Shown here in pieces: positions 8,744 through 17,332 of a stretch of 64,000 nucleotides of DNA. The DNA comes from UA16 sp905478895. GTDB lineage: Bacteria > Bacteroidota > Bacteroidia > Flavobacteriales_D > Sanyastnellaceae. A program made the position numbers and the translations under genes. The stretch's first letter is position 1. Every line of letters starts with the position of its first letter. Under the pieces are notes generated by a model that saw only the letters and a program-made list of their open reading frames with translations, did not search any database and was not told where the DNA came from. The stretch spans positions 682,001-746,000 of the forward strand of contig CALSQO010000001.1 in NCBI GenBank assembly GCA_943788495.1, written 5' to 3'.

Positions 8744-9364
8744 TCAGATTACATCGTCTACAGACCCAAGTCCTTCGCGAATCAACATCGGAGCATCGCC
8801 TGTGCAGTCCAGAACGGTGGAAGCATCGAGTTTGCCAAAACCACCATCGATTACCGCGTCCACGGAATTGCCAAAGCGTTCTGCAATGAGTTCAGGATCA
8901 GTCGTGTATTCTTGAATTTCATTCGCATCTCTCACGGAACTCACGACCAGAGGCAATCCTAACTCCTGCACAATTGCGCTGAAAATCCGGTTATTGGGCA
9001 CCCGAATACCGATGGATTTTCGCTTCCCTGTGAACCACTTGGGGACGTTGTTGTTGGCAGGGACGATGAAGGTGTACGGCCCTGGAAAGGCACGTTTCAT
9101 GGCCTTGAAGGTCGCACTACTCAACGGTCGCGTGTACAAGGACAATTGACTCAAATCGGAACAGCCAATGCTGAATCGTGCGGTCTTCAGCGGGATGTTT
9201 TTGAGTCGAGCGATGCGCTCCAGTCCTTTCGACGAACCCAACAAGCAAGCCATACTGTACACGGTATCCGTGGGTACTATGATGACGGCGTCGCGCTCCA
9301 ACATACCACAGATTTGTCGGATTTTTCGTTCATCCGGATTGTCCGGGTGAATGCGCAAAAGCAT
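8744..9364 (-). CDS. L-threonylcarbamoyladenylate synthase (Sua5/YciO/YrdC family)
   Basis: A 206-residue YrdC-fold protein with the substrate-binding pattern VPTDTVYSMACLLGS, PGPYTFIVPA, KSIGIRVPNN and GLPLVVSSVR. The family makes threonylcarbamoyl-AMP from threonine, bicarbonate and ATP for t6A modification of tRNAs reading ANN codons. It has only the YrdC domain, as in TsaC, not the C-terminal Sua5 domain. Members of the YciO branch look similar and have weaker evidence for this activity, so the exact assignment is open. Its ATG overlaps the stop of the transaldolase gene by one base (TAATG). Confidence 0.85.
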   Translation of the reverse strand: MLLRIHPDNPDERKIRQICGMLERDAVIIVPTDTVYSMACLLGSSKGLERIARLKNIPLKTARFSIGCSDLSQLSLYTRPLSSATFKAMKRAFPGPYTFIVPANNNVPKWFTGKRKSIGIRVPNNRIFSAIVQELGLPLVVSSVRDANEIQEYTTDPELIAERFGNSVDAVIDGGFGKLDASTVLDCTGDAPMLIREGLGSVDDVI

Positions 9365-10020
9365 TAGCCCTTGGCTTTAGCGTGATCGGCCAAGAATTGG
9401 GCCAATCCGCTGTCGGTCAGGGGGTGCTTGAGCAAGCCCATGATGGCGCTGAGCGGACCCGTCATGATGTCGGCACCGATTTCTGCGCACTCAATGATGT
9501 GCATGGTGTGCCGGACACTTGCGGCGAGGATTTCAGTGCCGTAATCGTAGTTGTCATAAATGACACGGATTTTCTCAATCAACTGCAAGCCATCGCTGCT
9601 GATGTCGTCGAGTCGACCTACGAAAGGACTCACATAACTGGCACCTGCTTTTGCCGCGAGTAACGCTTGGCCCGCAGAGAAGATGAGCGTGCAGTTGGTG
9701 CGGATGCCGTGGTCTGTAAACCAGCGAATGGCACGGATGCCATCTGCCGTTGCGGGCACTTTGACCACGATGTTTGCATGCAGGTCGGCCAAAATTCGGC
9801 CTTCTGCAATCATCCCTTCGAATTCTGTTGAGATGACCTCGGCGCTCACGTCGCCGTCGACGATTTCGCAAATGGCGACATAGTGCGCCTTAACAGCGGC
9901 GTCTCCGGAGATACCTTCCTTCGCCATGAGCGATGGGTTGGTGGTTACTCCGTCTAACACACCTAGGGCTTGGGCTTCTCGAATTTGTTCGAGGTTGGCC
10001 GTGTCAATGAAAAATTTCAT
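9364..10020 (-). CDS. Transaldolase, small TalC / fructose-6-phosphate aldolase type
   Basis: A 218-residue TIM-barrel enzyme of the short transaldolase/FSA group: MKFFIDTANLEQI, DGVTTNPSLMAKEG, the Schiff-base Lys in NIVVKVPAT, TLIFSAGQALLAAKAGA, SPFVGRLDD and an ILAASVRH segment. It transfers dihydroxyacetone units in the non-oxidative pentose phosphate pathway; true aldolase activity cannot be excluded from sequence. A perfect TAATTTTG element lies exactly 4 nt before the ATG. The TsaC-like gene follows with a one-base overlap. Confidence 0.93.
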   Translation of the reverse strand: MKFFIDTANLEQIREAQALGVLDGVTTNPSLMAKEGISGDAAVKAHYVAICEIVDGDVSAEVISTEFEGMIAEGRILADLHANIVVKVPATADGIRAIRWFTDHGIRTNCTLIFSAGQALLAAKAGASYVSPFVGRLDDISSDGLQLIEKIRVIYDNYDYGTEILAASVRHTMHIIECAEIGADIMTGPLSAIMGLLKHPLTDSGLAQFLADHAKAKG

Positions 10021-10024
10021 GCCG

Positions 10025-10032
10025 CAAAATTA
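10025..10032 (-). promoter_or_regulatory. -7 promoter element TAATTTTG, 4 nt before the start
   Basis: A perfect TAnnTTTG match separated from the transaldolase ATG by CGGC, predicting a leaderless or near-leaderless transcript for transaldolase and the TsaC-like gene. Confidence 0.5.
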
Positions 10033-10093
10033 GCAATTTGAATTGTTTTGATGACCTCGTATCGGAACGTATCTTGAGGGCAAACCAAGGAAA

Positions 10094-10435
10094 ATGTCCC
10101 ATTGGAGCCCCGAAGAAATTGCACAGTTCAAAGAAAAGGTTCAGCAAAAGTTGGTCCAACTCGATGAGCGCATTATCGAATACCGGGAATTGACCAAGCC
10201 GATTCCGCCTGAAAATGCCATTGGAAGAGTCAGCCGAATGGATGCCATCAACAACCGCAGTGTCAACCAGGCCGCGCTTCGACAAGTTGAGAAGCAGCAC
10301 AAAAACCTGCTTCGTGCGTTGGATCGATTGAAGGAAGATCGCTTTGGCTTGTGCCACAACTGCGGTGATCGGATTCCAATGGGCCGCATTCTCTTGGTAC
10401 CCGGAGCGACTCGGTGCGTGCGCTGTGCGGATTGA
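10094..10435 (+). CDS. DksA/TraR-type C4 zinc-finger protein
   Basis: A 113-residue DksA-like protein with an N-terminal coiled-coil region (about residues 5-85, including RVSRMDAINNRSVNQ at the likely coil tip) and a C-terminal four-cysteine zinc finger (CHNCG...CVRC). DksA proteins enter the secondary channel of RNA polymerase and, with ppGpp, adjust rRNA and amino-acid promoters. This protein is shorter than E. coli DksA and lacks its DxxDxA tip motif, so a full DksA role is not certain. It stands alone between divergent and downstream genes. Confidence 0.85.
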   Translation: MSHWSPEEIAQFKEKVQQKLVQLDERIIEYRELTKPIPPENAIGRVSRMDAINNRSVNQAALRQVEKQHKNLLRALDRLKEDRFGLCHNCGDRIPMGRILLVPGATRCVRCAD

Positions 10436-10606
10436 GTCCATTTGTGAACAACTCCTTTCTTTTGTTGGAAACCTGAGATACGAACGGCGGAATCCTTCCG
10501 TTATCAATGGCGCGAGCCGCACGCAAAGCGTTAATTTTGCGGGCGCAAGCGCACGAAACCTACCTCCAAGTTGACCTCCGTTTCTACACCATTTCCCAAG
10601 CCACTC

Positions 10607-11461
10607 ATGCCCTTCGCTATTGCATCGGCGGTGCTTTTTTCTGTCACCGGTTGCATTGACTCTTGGGAGGGCGAACCCTTCGTTTTGCACGTGGAATCCA
10701 TGGCCATCGTCACAGACGAAACGGAAGGCACAGCATCGAGCCGTATTGAAGAGGTTTGGGTGTATTCATCAACCGATGTTTTGGGTGCTTTCCCTCTTCC
10801 CGCAGACATTCCACTTTCACCAGATGCATTGGGGTCAAGCCCTGAGTTGGTCTTGTCAGCGGGCATCCGCGCGAATGCGATTTCGTCAACGCGGCAGCCT
10901 TATCCTTTTTACGATGCCTACACGTATACACCGGCCCTCGAATTTGGTGGCAGGGATACACTTAACTTGGAACTCGGGTACACCGAGTTAGCACAAGTCA
11001 TCAATGCAGAGGATTTTGAAACGTCCAATCGATTTGAAGAGTCGTCAACGAGCACAGCTGCAATTGCCCGAACAGAAAATCCCAATTGGGTGCTGGAAGG
11101 AGACGGAAGTGGATTGATTCGATTGACTGCAACTGAGGCGGTATTGACTTCGAACACCAATGAGCAACAATTCAACTTGACTACCGCTGGACCTGTGTGG
11201 TTGGAATTGGATTATGCGTGCGATCAGCCTTTTTGGATTGGCCTGAAGGTTGCCAATGCAGAAACGGCTCAGCGTTATCCCATTCTCTTGTTGAAGTCAA
11301 CGGAGATGAGTCCCAATAAAATATACTTGGACCTGGGCCCAATGGTCCGAAGCACTCCGGATGCGACCCAGTATGAAATCCTTCTGGATGCGATTTATGA
11401 CGGCTCTCAGGATACGACGACTGTGGTTGTCGATAATTTTAAGTTGGTACGGTATCCATGA
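10607..11461 (+). CDS. Lipoprotein of unknown function, coupled to a sugar transferase gene
   Basis: A 284-residue protein. The ATG at 10607 gives a short lipoprotein signal ending in FSVTGC, so the mature protein would be lipid-anchored at the Cys near residue 16; an in-frame TTG at 10571 would add 12 residues. The mature region is beta-rich with two similar halves but no family I recognise. Its stop overlaps the start of the sugar transferase gene (ATGA), so both proteins are likely made together, pointing to a cell-envelope or polysaccharide role. Confidence 0.7.
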   Translation: MPFAIASAVLFSVTGCIDSWEGEPFVLHVESMAIVTDETEGTASSRIEEVWVYSSTDVLGAFPLPADIPLSPDALGSSPELVLSAGIRANAISSTRQPYPFYDAYTYTPALEFGGRDTLNLELGYTELAQVINAEDFETSNRFEESSTSTAAIARTENPNWVLEGDGSGLIRLTATEAVLTSNTNEQQFNLTTAGPVWLELDYACDQPFWIGLKVANAETAQRYPILLLKSTEMSPNKIYLDLGPMVRSTPDATQYEILLDAIYDGSQDTTTVVVDNFKLVRYP

Positions 11462-12870
11462 ACAAACGCCTGCTCACCGCCGCTTATGTGATTTCAGATT
11501 GGTTGTCTGCGGTGATTTCATGGACGGTGCTTTATGTGTTTAGGAAGGTAGTGATAGAGGAGAGCGGTGTGCCTGGTGGGCTTGAAACCCTTGCGGATCG
11601 GCAGTACTTGTTGGGATTGGCCATCATTCCGCTCTTCTGGCTCATTCTGCACGGGATGGCTGGAATGTTTTCGAAACCGCTCAAACGTCACCGTATTTTG
11701 GAGGTAGGTCAGGTAACATGGACCACAGCGCTCGGTGTTCTGGTGATTTTCTTTGGTCTTTTGCTTGATGACAACATCCAAAGTTACCAGCAGTATTATG
11801 CTTCATTGAGCGCGCTCACGGCCTCCCACTGGACACTGACCCTGCTTGGTCGTTTCGTCATAACCACACGAATCGTGAAGAAAATTCACACGGGCAAATG
11901 GAGCTTTCCAACCTTGGTCATCGGTGGGAATGACCGAGCCGTGCGGATGTACGAAGAAATCAAGGGGCTGCGAAAAGAAGCGGGATATCGATTCATCGGA
12001 TTCATTCAGGTGAATGGAGTGGACACTGCGTTGAGCCGGTATCTGACAAACCTGGGCAATGTGTCCGAAATCAAGCAGGTGATTGAGCAACAGCAAATCG
12101 AAGAGGTGATCATTGCCATTGGAGGAGATGACCGGCATAACCTTGAAGCGATTTTGAATGCATTGGAAGGAACCCCCGCTGAAATCAGGATCATCCCAGA
12201 CATTTATGACATCCTGAGCGGATCCGTTCGGATGTCGAGCATTTACGGTGCACCGCTCATTGAGATTGACCGCGAAATCATGCCGCAGTGGCAGCGCTCA
12301 ATCAAACGTCTATTGGATTGGACCGTGAGTATTTTTGCATTGATCTTGTTGAGCCCTGTTTTTGTAGTAATCGGTCTGCTGGTCAAGGCGACCAGTCCGG
12401 GGCCGGTATTTTATCTCCAAGAGCGGATAGGCCGCTACGGTAAACCCTTTCAGATCATCAAGTTCAGGACCATGCATGTGAACGCAGAGTCAGCTGGGCC
12501 GCAATTGAGCCGCGACGATGATCCTCGAATCACTCCTGTCGGACGTTTTTTGCGCAAATCCCGTTTGGATGAATTCCCACAATTCTTGAATGTGCTTTTC
12601 GGCGACATGGCACTCGTGGGACCGAGGCCAGAACGGGCGCATTTTATTTCACAGATCATGGAACGGGCACCGCACTACCACCATTTGCAGAAAGTTCGGC
12701 CGGGGATAACCTCATGGGGCCAAGTCAAGTATGGGTATGCCGAAAATGTGGATGAAATGATCCAACGCCTTCGTTTCGACTTGATCTACATCGAAAACAT
12801 GAGCATAGCATTGGACATCAAGATTCTTTTTTACACAGTCTTAACAGTGCTTCGAGGACGAGGAAAATAG
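11458..12870 (+). CDS. Undecaprenyl-phosphate hexose-1-phosphate transferase (WcaJ/WbaP-like)
   Basis: A 470-residue polyprenyl glycosylphosphotransferase. It has about four N-terminal membrane segments (residues ~5-125), a Rossmann-like middle domain (VIGGNDRAVRMYEEI) and a C-terminal bacterial sugar transferase domain (~285-470) with a membrane re-entrant helix, GPVFYLQERIG, KFRTM, LRKSRLDEFPQFLNVL, GDMALVGPRPE and PGITSWGQV. The enzyme places the first sugar phosphate on undecaprenyl phosphate to begin exopolysaccharide or O-antigen repeats. No other polysaccharide genes are adjacent, so it is detached from a conventional biosynthetic cluster. Confidence 0.93.
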   Translation: MNKRLLTAAYVISDWLSAVISWTVLYVFRKVVIEESGVPGGLETLADRQYLLGLAIIPLFWLILHGMAGMFSKPLKRHRILEVGQVTWTTALGVLVIFFGLLLDDNIQSYQQYYASLSALTASHWTLTLLGRFVITTRIVKKIHTGKWSFPTLVIGGNDRAVRMYEEIKGLRKEAGYRFIGFIQVNGVDTALSRYLTNLGNVSEIKQVIEQQQIEEVIIAIGGDDRHNLEAILNALEGTPAEIRIIPDIYDILSGSVRMSSIYGAPLIEIDREIMPQWQRSIKRLLDWTVSIFALILLSPVFVVIGLLVKATSPGPVFYLQERIGRYGKPFQIIKFRTMHVNAESAGPQLSRDDDPRITPVGRFLRKSRLDEFPQFLNVLFGDMALVGPRPERAHFISQIMERAPHYHHLQKVRPGITSWGQVKYGYAENVDEMIQRLRFDLIYIENMSIALDIKILFYTVLTVLRGRGK

Positions 12871-12912
12871 TTTTAGTCGATGATGTAATTTATTTGAGCG
12901 ATATTTACAGAG

Positions 12913-14094
12913 ATGATGAAGCGGGCTTCACATTTCCTGTTGCACGTGGTGCACGTTCATAATGCTGTGCAGATGTTCTCCTGTTTATTGGCCTGTTTTT
13001 GGCTGCATTTCACGCAGTTGTCGCTCTTCGCGCAGGAGGGTGCAGGGGACGGATCGCAAACTGTGGTTTGGCAGCGCTCACATGCGCTGATGATTGAGAA
13101 TATGGGTTTTTACCTCGACGGAGCCGTTGACGTGGATATGGAATTGGGCCAAGTGCAGTGGAAAGCGTCGGAGGCGGCGGTATTCCGACGGTTGGAGCGG
13201 ATTGTTCAAGAAGTTGCAAGCCTTCAGGCACTGCCTGTTCCATGGACAAAGGGAGGGTTTTCAGATGAGATCAAAGAACTCATTGGTCACGTTGGTTCCT
13301 TGGATTACCGGGATTTGCGCCGTTGGAGAATGGCGGAAAACTTGTCGGAGAAAGAACAATGGTATGTGTTGGTTCAAAGTGGCTTGGATGAGTTGAAAAT
13401 GCAATTGGCCATGGAGTTGAACTACCGGGTCAATGCCGCTTTGTATGCCTCTTTGAAAGCAATGTTTGCGGAAGAGGGGATCGAAACCGTTGAAGTTTCA
13501 GAAACGGATTGGTTGAATCTTGATCCGGGTGCAGCGCTACCTTCCATGGCATTGGAGTTCTCAGCAGCTTCCTCGGGAGATTTGTCTGTCGAAGATCGTT
13601 CGGTTTGGCCCCAGCCAGAATCACCCGACCTGGCTTATTGGATGGAGCGTATTTTGTTCTTGCTGGAAGGTCAGGAAAGGCGCATCATGGCTTTGGAATC
13701 ATTCGATTCGGGTCCAGGTGAAATTGCTCCGCTTCGGCCCGTAGCATCGGATCCGTCCCTGGGTCAATTGCGTTTGCCACAAGTAGTTGCCATTCAATTT
13801 GCCTCAGGCTCAGCCGCGATGGATTTGAGCGCGCAGCTGCAATTGAATGAAGTCATGGAATTGCTCTGTCGCCATCCACAGATTCGGGTGGTGTGCACGG
13901 GCCATGCAGACGCAATGGGATCACGTTCGCACAACCACGGATTGTCCAGGCAAAGGGCGAGAGCGGCGAGGGAATACATCTTGCAGAGTGGTTTGGCTGC
14001 GGAACGGGTACTGTTGAATTACTTTGGAGAAGAACGCATGCGCTCAAACGATGCTCGGGATCGCCGCGTTGAGATCCGCTTTTATGTGGAATGA
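12913..14094 (+). CDS. OmpA-family peptidoglycan-binding protein
   Basis: A 393-residue exported protein. The hydrophobic stretch FSCLLACFWLHFTQLSLFAQ (about residues 22-41) is the signal; residues ~60-250 are helical and unassigned. Residues ~290-393 form an OmpA-like domain (IQFASGSAAMD, GHADAMGSRSHNHGLSRQRA, YFGEERMRSNDARDRRVEIRF) containing the Asp and Arg that grip diaminopimelate in this family. It probably anchors the outer membrane to peptidoglycan. Tandem ATGs at 12913 and 12916 are both possible starts. Confidence 0.85.
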   Translation: MMKRASHFLLHVVHVHNAVQMFSCLLACFWLHFTQLSLFAQEGAGDGSQTVVWQRSHALMIENMGFYLDGAVDVDMELGQVQWKASEAAVFRRLERIVQEVASLQALPVPWTKGGFSDEIKELIGHVGSLDYRDLRRWRMAENLSEKEQWYVLVQSGLDELKMQLAMELNYRVNAALYASLKAMFAEEGIETVEVSETDWLNLDPGAALPSMALEFSAASSGDLSVEDRSVWPQPESPDLAYWMERILFLLEGQERRIMALESFDSGPGEIAPLRPVASDPSLGQLRLPQVVAIQFASGSAAMDLSAQLQLNEVMELLCRHPQIRVVCTGHADAMGSRSHNHGLSRQRARAAREYILQSGLAAERVLLNYFGEERMRSNDARDRRVEIRFYVE

Positions 14095-14132
14095 CGAAAG
14101 CTGTGTGCCATCTTTGCAGCACACGCATCATC

Positions 14133-14756
14133 ATGAAGATTATTTGCATCGGCCGCAATTATGCAGAACACGCGAAAGAGTTGGGAAACGCGATTCCAAC
14201 GGAGCCGCTGTTTTTTCTCAAACCAGACAGTGCGGTCTTGGCCCACCGTCATCCTTTTTACATCCCTGCTTGGACCAAGGAAGTGCACCATGAGGTCGAA
14301 TTATTAATTCGCATCTGTCGCAATGGCAAAGCCATCCAACCGGAATTTGCGCACCGTTACTTTGATGCCATCTCGTTGGGGATTGATTTCACCGCAAGGG
14401 ACGTTCAAGCGGAGGCGAAAGCCAAGGGGCACCCATGGGAAAAGGCCAAAGCTTTTGACGGCTCTGCGGTGATCAGTAAGAAATGGATTCTGACAGATGC
14501 GCTGGATTCGGGATGGGAATCCATTCCCTTTCATTTGAATAAAAATGGAGCTAAAGTCCAGTCCGGTTGTGCTTTGGACATGATTCATCACGTGCACAAT
14601 CTCATTGCTCACGTATCCCAATTCATGACCCTGAAAATGGGGGATGTTATTTTTACGGGGACACCTTCTGGTGTTGGAAAGATTGCGGATGGTGACGTGT
14701 TAGAAGGATTTCTCAATGAAGATTCCATGTTTCGCGTCAACGTGCATGGCACATGA
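14133..14756 (+). CDS. Fumarylacetoacetate hydrolase (FAH) family protein
   Basis: A 207-residue FAH-fold protein starting MKIICIGRNYAEH, with metal ligands in HHEVELLI, then FTARDVQAEAK, WEKAKAFDGSAVIS and GDVIFTGTPSGVG. Bacterial members include acylpyruvases and oxaloacetate decarboxylases (FAHD1-like), and this short form fits that group best; the substrate is unknown. The longer frame from 14091 would overlap the upstream stop as ATGA, but family alignment from memory favours 14133; a CATCTTTG element lies 16 nt upstream. The stop overlaps shikimate kinase (ATGA). Confidence 0.88.
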   Translation: MKIICIGRNYAEHAKELGNAIPTEPLFFLKPDSAVLAHRHPFYIPAWTKEVHHEVELLIRICRNGKAIQPEFAHRYFDAISLGIDFTARDVQAEAKAKGHPWEKAKAFDGSAVISKKWILTDALDSGWESIPFHLNKNGAKVQSGCALDMIHHVHNLIAHVSQFMTLKMGDVIFTGTPSGVGKIADGDVLEGFLNEDSMFRVNVHGT

Positions 14757-15274
14757 GGCCCATCTTGTTTTTTATCGGGTACATGGGCGCGGGTAAATCT
14801 CACGCTGCAAAGCGATTGGCTTCGTTAACAGGGATCAATGCGCTGGATTTAGACGCGGCTGTGGAGGCATCGGAAGGGGCTACTGCCACTCAATTGTTTC
14901 AACGTGAGGGGGAGTCAGCCTTTCGGACCGCTGAGCTGCGCGCGTTGAAAAGCACCGTGCAGCATGATGATGTGCAAATTGTAGCCTGTGGCGGTGGAAC
15001 TCCCAGCATTCCAGGAGCATTGGACTGGATGAAATCCCACGGGCATGTGATCCATTTGAACCTTCCTTTTGAGGTGATCCTATCGCGCTTGATGGATTCC
15101 AAGAACGAGCAGCAACGGCCCTTGCTATACCATGCAGATGGAACGGCTAAAACGGCGGCAGAATTGAGCGCGCATTGGCAATCAAGAGCGCTGCACTACG
15201 CGGAGGCTGACGAGGTGCTGAACCATGCGCCGGAAACACTTGATTTTCAACGTTGGGCGAAAATGCTTCTGTGA
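14753..15274 (+). CDS. aroK: Shikimate kinase
   Basis: A 173-residue P-loop kinase: Walker A GYMGAGKS, the LDLD acidic motif, FR in ESAFRTAEL, the glycine motif ACGGGTP and the lid arginine in QQRPLLY. It phosphorylates shikimate at the 3-hydroxyl, the fifth step of chorismate synthesis. Coupled (ATGA) behind the FAH-family gene, which has no known role in this pathway. DAHP synthase and dehydroquinase lie elsewhere in the window. Confidence 0.93.
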   Translation: MRPILFFIGYMGAGKSHAAKRLASLTGINALDLDAAVEASEGATATQLFQREGESAFRTAELRALKSTVQHDDVQIVACGGGTPSIPGALDWMKSHGHVIHLNLPFEVILSRLMDSKNEQQRPLLYHADGTAKTAAELSAHWQSRALHYAEADEVLNHAPETLDFQRWAKMLL

Positions 15275-15296
15275 CATTGACCCTGGATTGCTTCTT

Positions 15297-15809
15297 TCAA
15301 TCCGTCAGGATTGCCTCATCTGAATCGCTCCAAGTATCTCCGATGGTCACATCGATGTGCTCTTTGAGGTTGGTGCTCAAACTCAGTCCGCAAAAATCAG
15401 CGCGAATGGGAAACGAACGATGGATGCGATCCACCAAAACAGCTGTGGCCACTCGCTTGGGACCGGCACTGAGGATGTGATGCACTGCATACATAAGTGT
15501 TTTTCCAGAATTGAGAACATCATCGATGATGACGATTTGTTCGCCTGACAGCTGCTTCAAATCAGAACTAAGGGAAATGGCTTGCTCCAGAGGCGCCGAT
15601 TTTTTCAGCTTGAGCGTACTCATCTCAATTTCGATGGAACATATGGTTTTCAGCACGTTTCCAATTCGTTGGCCAACGGGCTCGCCATTGCCGGCGATGC
15701 AAATGAGGTGAATCTTCTTCGCAAGAATGAATTCCTCGGCGATTTGTCGCGCGATGCGTTGAATTTTCCGTTCGATTTGACCGGACTCGAGAATGCGTGT
15801 TGAAGTCAT
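15297..15809 (-). CDS. PyrR-like phosphoribosyltransferase
   Basis: A 170-residue type I phosphoribosyltransferase with the PRPP-binding motif IVIIDDVLNSGKTLMYAV and the C-terminal pattern VLVDRIHRSFPIRADFCGLSLST, close to PyrR of Gram-positives. PyrR proteins bind uridine nucleotides and some act as uracil phosphoribosyltransferases; RNA-binding regulation has not been shown for Bacteroidota forms. No pyr gene is adjacent. Its ATG overlaps the stop of the RlmD-like gene (ATGA), so it is the second gene of that operon. Confidence 0.8.
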   Translation of the reverse strand: MTSTRILESGQIERKIQRIARQIAEEFILAKKIHLICIAGNGEPVGQRIGNVLKTICSIEIEMSTLKLKKSAPLEQAISLSSDLKQLSGEQIVIIDDVLNSGKTLMYAVHHILSAGPKRVATAVLVDRIHRSFPIRADFCGLSLSTNLKEHIDVTIGDTWSDSDEAILTD

Positions 15810-17293
15810 GCGTCTAAGGTCGATGCTTTCAATGTCTTTTCAAAAACGGCGATGGCCTCTACGTGAGCCGTGTGTGGAAATTGGTCCACGAGTTTAAGTC
15901 GTTTGAGCTCGTAACCGAATTCCCGCAAGATGACAATGTCTCTCGCCTGTGTTGCCGGGTTGCATGAGACATAAACAATTCTTGGGGCACCCAGCCGGAT
16001 TACTTTCCGGAGGGATTTTGGGGAGATTCCAGCCCGCGGAGGGTCCAAAACAATGGATTGGATTCGGCTCTTGTACTCGGGGTATTCCAATAGGAATTTT
16101 CCGACATCGGCTGCGTGAAACTCGATGTTTTCAGTGCCATTGTTGCGGGCACTTTTCCGGGCGTCTTCGATGGCTTGTTCGACAATGTCCACGCCAATGA
16201 TGGGCTTTCCCGTGTGCCGGGCCAGCATTTGGGCAATGGTGCCGGTGCCGCAGAACAAATCCATAATGTACTCACCCGTGCTGAGTGGCAGCCACGCACT
16301 TTGTTCTTCCGGCGTGGCCTCTACCGCTGCAATAACTTCAGCATACAACTCTTGCGCACAGGCCGGATTCGTTTGAAAAAAACTGGACATTTCGATGTCA
16401 AAATCCAGTCCATGCAGGGTCTCGGTGATATGCGCTTCGCCGTGGATCAATTCGGAATCTCCTGATCGGGCCTCGACTCGATCGCCTTTGTCATCATTGA
16501 TGGTGTGGAGTACGCCTTGCAGTCGTTCGCCAAATTCGGTGGTCAACAGTTGCACGAATTGTTCACGGTCAAATGCATCCAAGCCGTCTGAACTGGTGAC
16601 CAAGTTGAAGAGTAATTTTTGATTGGCCTCGCTCCGACGCACGACCAGAAACCGATAGAAACCTTCTCGCTTCGGCGGATGCCAGGCAGGAAGCCCCGTC
16701 TGCTCGAACCAAGTCCGTAGCGTGGCGAGGAAATTTTCCACTGCCGGATCGAATAGACCAGAATCGGCATTCAGGTTCTCAACAGCCCACCACGTCCCCC
16801 GCTTTTTGAATCCAAAGCCGAACCCATCCTCTTTTTCGCCGGTTGCAGGATTGTGGACGATGGCTGAAAAGCTGTACTCCATCTTGTTCCGGTAATGCCA
16901 GTTTTTGGGAGAAGGAATGAATCCTTCATACACGGAATCAATGCTTTCAACACCGCCAATTCTTTGATAAAGATCGAGTGCCGTTTTTTCCTTGACGTCG
17001 TGCTGCAATGGCAAAGGCACGCGCGCATAAGGTGCTCCGGGAATTTCTTGAAAATCAAGTTCTACCTCCTCGGGCGCTCGTTCAATCACCTCCTCGAGGC
17101 GGCACTCAGCGTGGCGTGACTTGCACTTTACCACCCGGGCTTCCACCTTCTGTCCGGGGAAAGCGTTTTGAATGAAGACCACAAAGGGTCCTCTGTCGGT
17201 CGTGATTCGTGCAATGCCCTTGCCTCCAAAAGCGACGTCTTCGACATCGAGGATCAGCGCTTCATTTTTTCTAAATTGTCTTTCTCTTCCCAC
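15806..17293 (-). CDS. RlmD-family RNA m5U methyltransferase lacking the Fe-S cysteines
   Basis: A 495-residue protein from a GTG at 17293, chosen because TACCTTTG lies exactly 4 nt upstream and it opens directly into the TRAM domain (ALILDVEDVAFGGKGIA). The catalytic half shows FFQTNPACAQELY, DLFCGTGTIAQML, VLDPPRAGISPKSL and the catalytic Cys in VYVSCNPATQARD. RlmD methylates U1939 of 23S rRNA. The usual CxHxxxCGGC cluster-binding segment is replaced by EIPGAPYARVPLPLQH with no cysteines, so this branch should not hold the [4Fe-4S] cluster. The frame is open a further 309 nt upstream, but that region encodes the divergent gene. Confidence 0.88.
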   Translation of the reverse strand: MGRERQFRKNEALILDVEDVAFGGKGIARITTDRGPFVVFIQNAFPGQKVEARVVKCKSRHAECRLEEVIERAPEEVELDFQEIPGAPYARVPLPLQHDVKEKTALDLYQRIGGVESIDSVYEGFIPSPKNWHYRNKMEYSFSAIVHNPATGEKEDGFGFGFKKRGTWWAVENLNADSGLFDPAVENFLATLRTWFEQTGLPAWHPPKREGFYRFLVVRRSEANQKLLFNLVTSSDGLDAFDREQFVQLLTTEFGERLQGVLHTINDDKGDRVEARSGDSELIHGEAHITETLHGLDFDIEMSSFFQTNPACAQELYAEVIAAVEATPEEQSAWLPLSTGEYIMDLFCGTGTIAQMLARHTGKPIIGVDIVEQAIEDARKSARNNGTENIEFHAADVGKFLLEYPEYKSRIQSIVLDPPRAGISPKSLRKVIRLGAPRIVYVSCNPATQARDIVILREFGYELKRLKLVDQFPHTAHVEAIAVFEKTLKASTLDA

Positions 17294-17297
17294 GGCA

Positions 17298-17328
17298 CAA
17301 AGGTAATGCTCCGCAGTCGGTATATTCG
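17298..17328. promoter_or_regulatory. Back-to-back promoters (TACCTTTG minus, TATATTCG plus)
   Basis: The minus element TACCTTTG occupies 17305-17298, 4 nt before the GTG of the RlmD-like gene. The plus element TATATTCG occupies 17321-17328, 4 nt before the ATG of the EEP hydrolase gene. Only 15 bp separate them, so each upstream (-33) region must overlap the other promoter. Confidence 0.5.
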
Positions 17329-17332
17329 TTCC

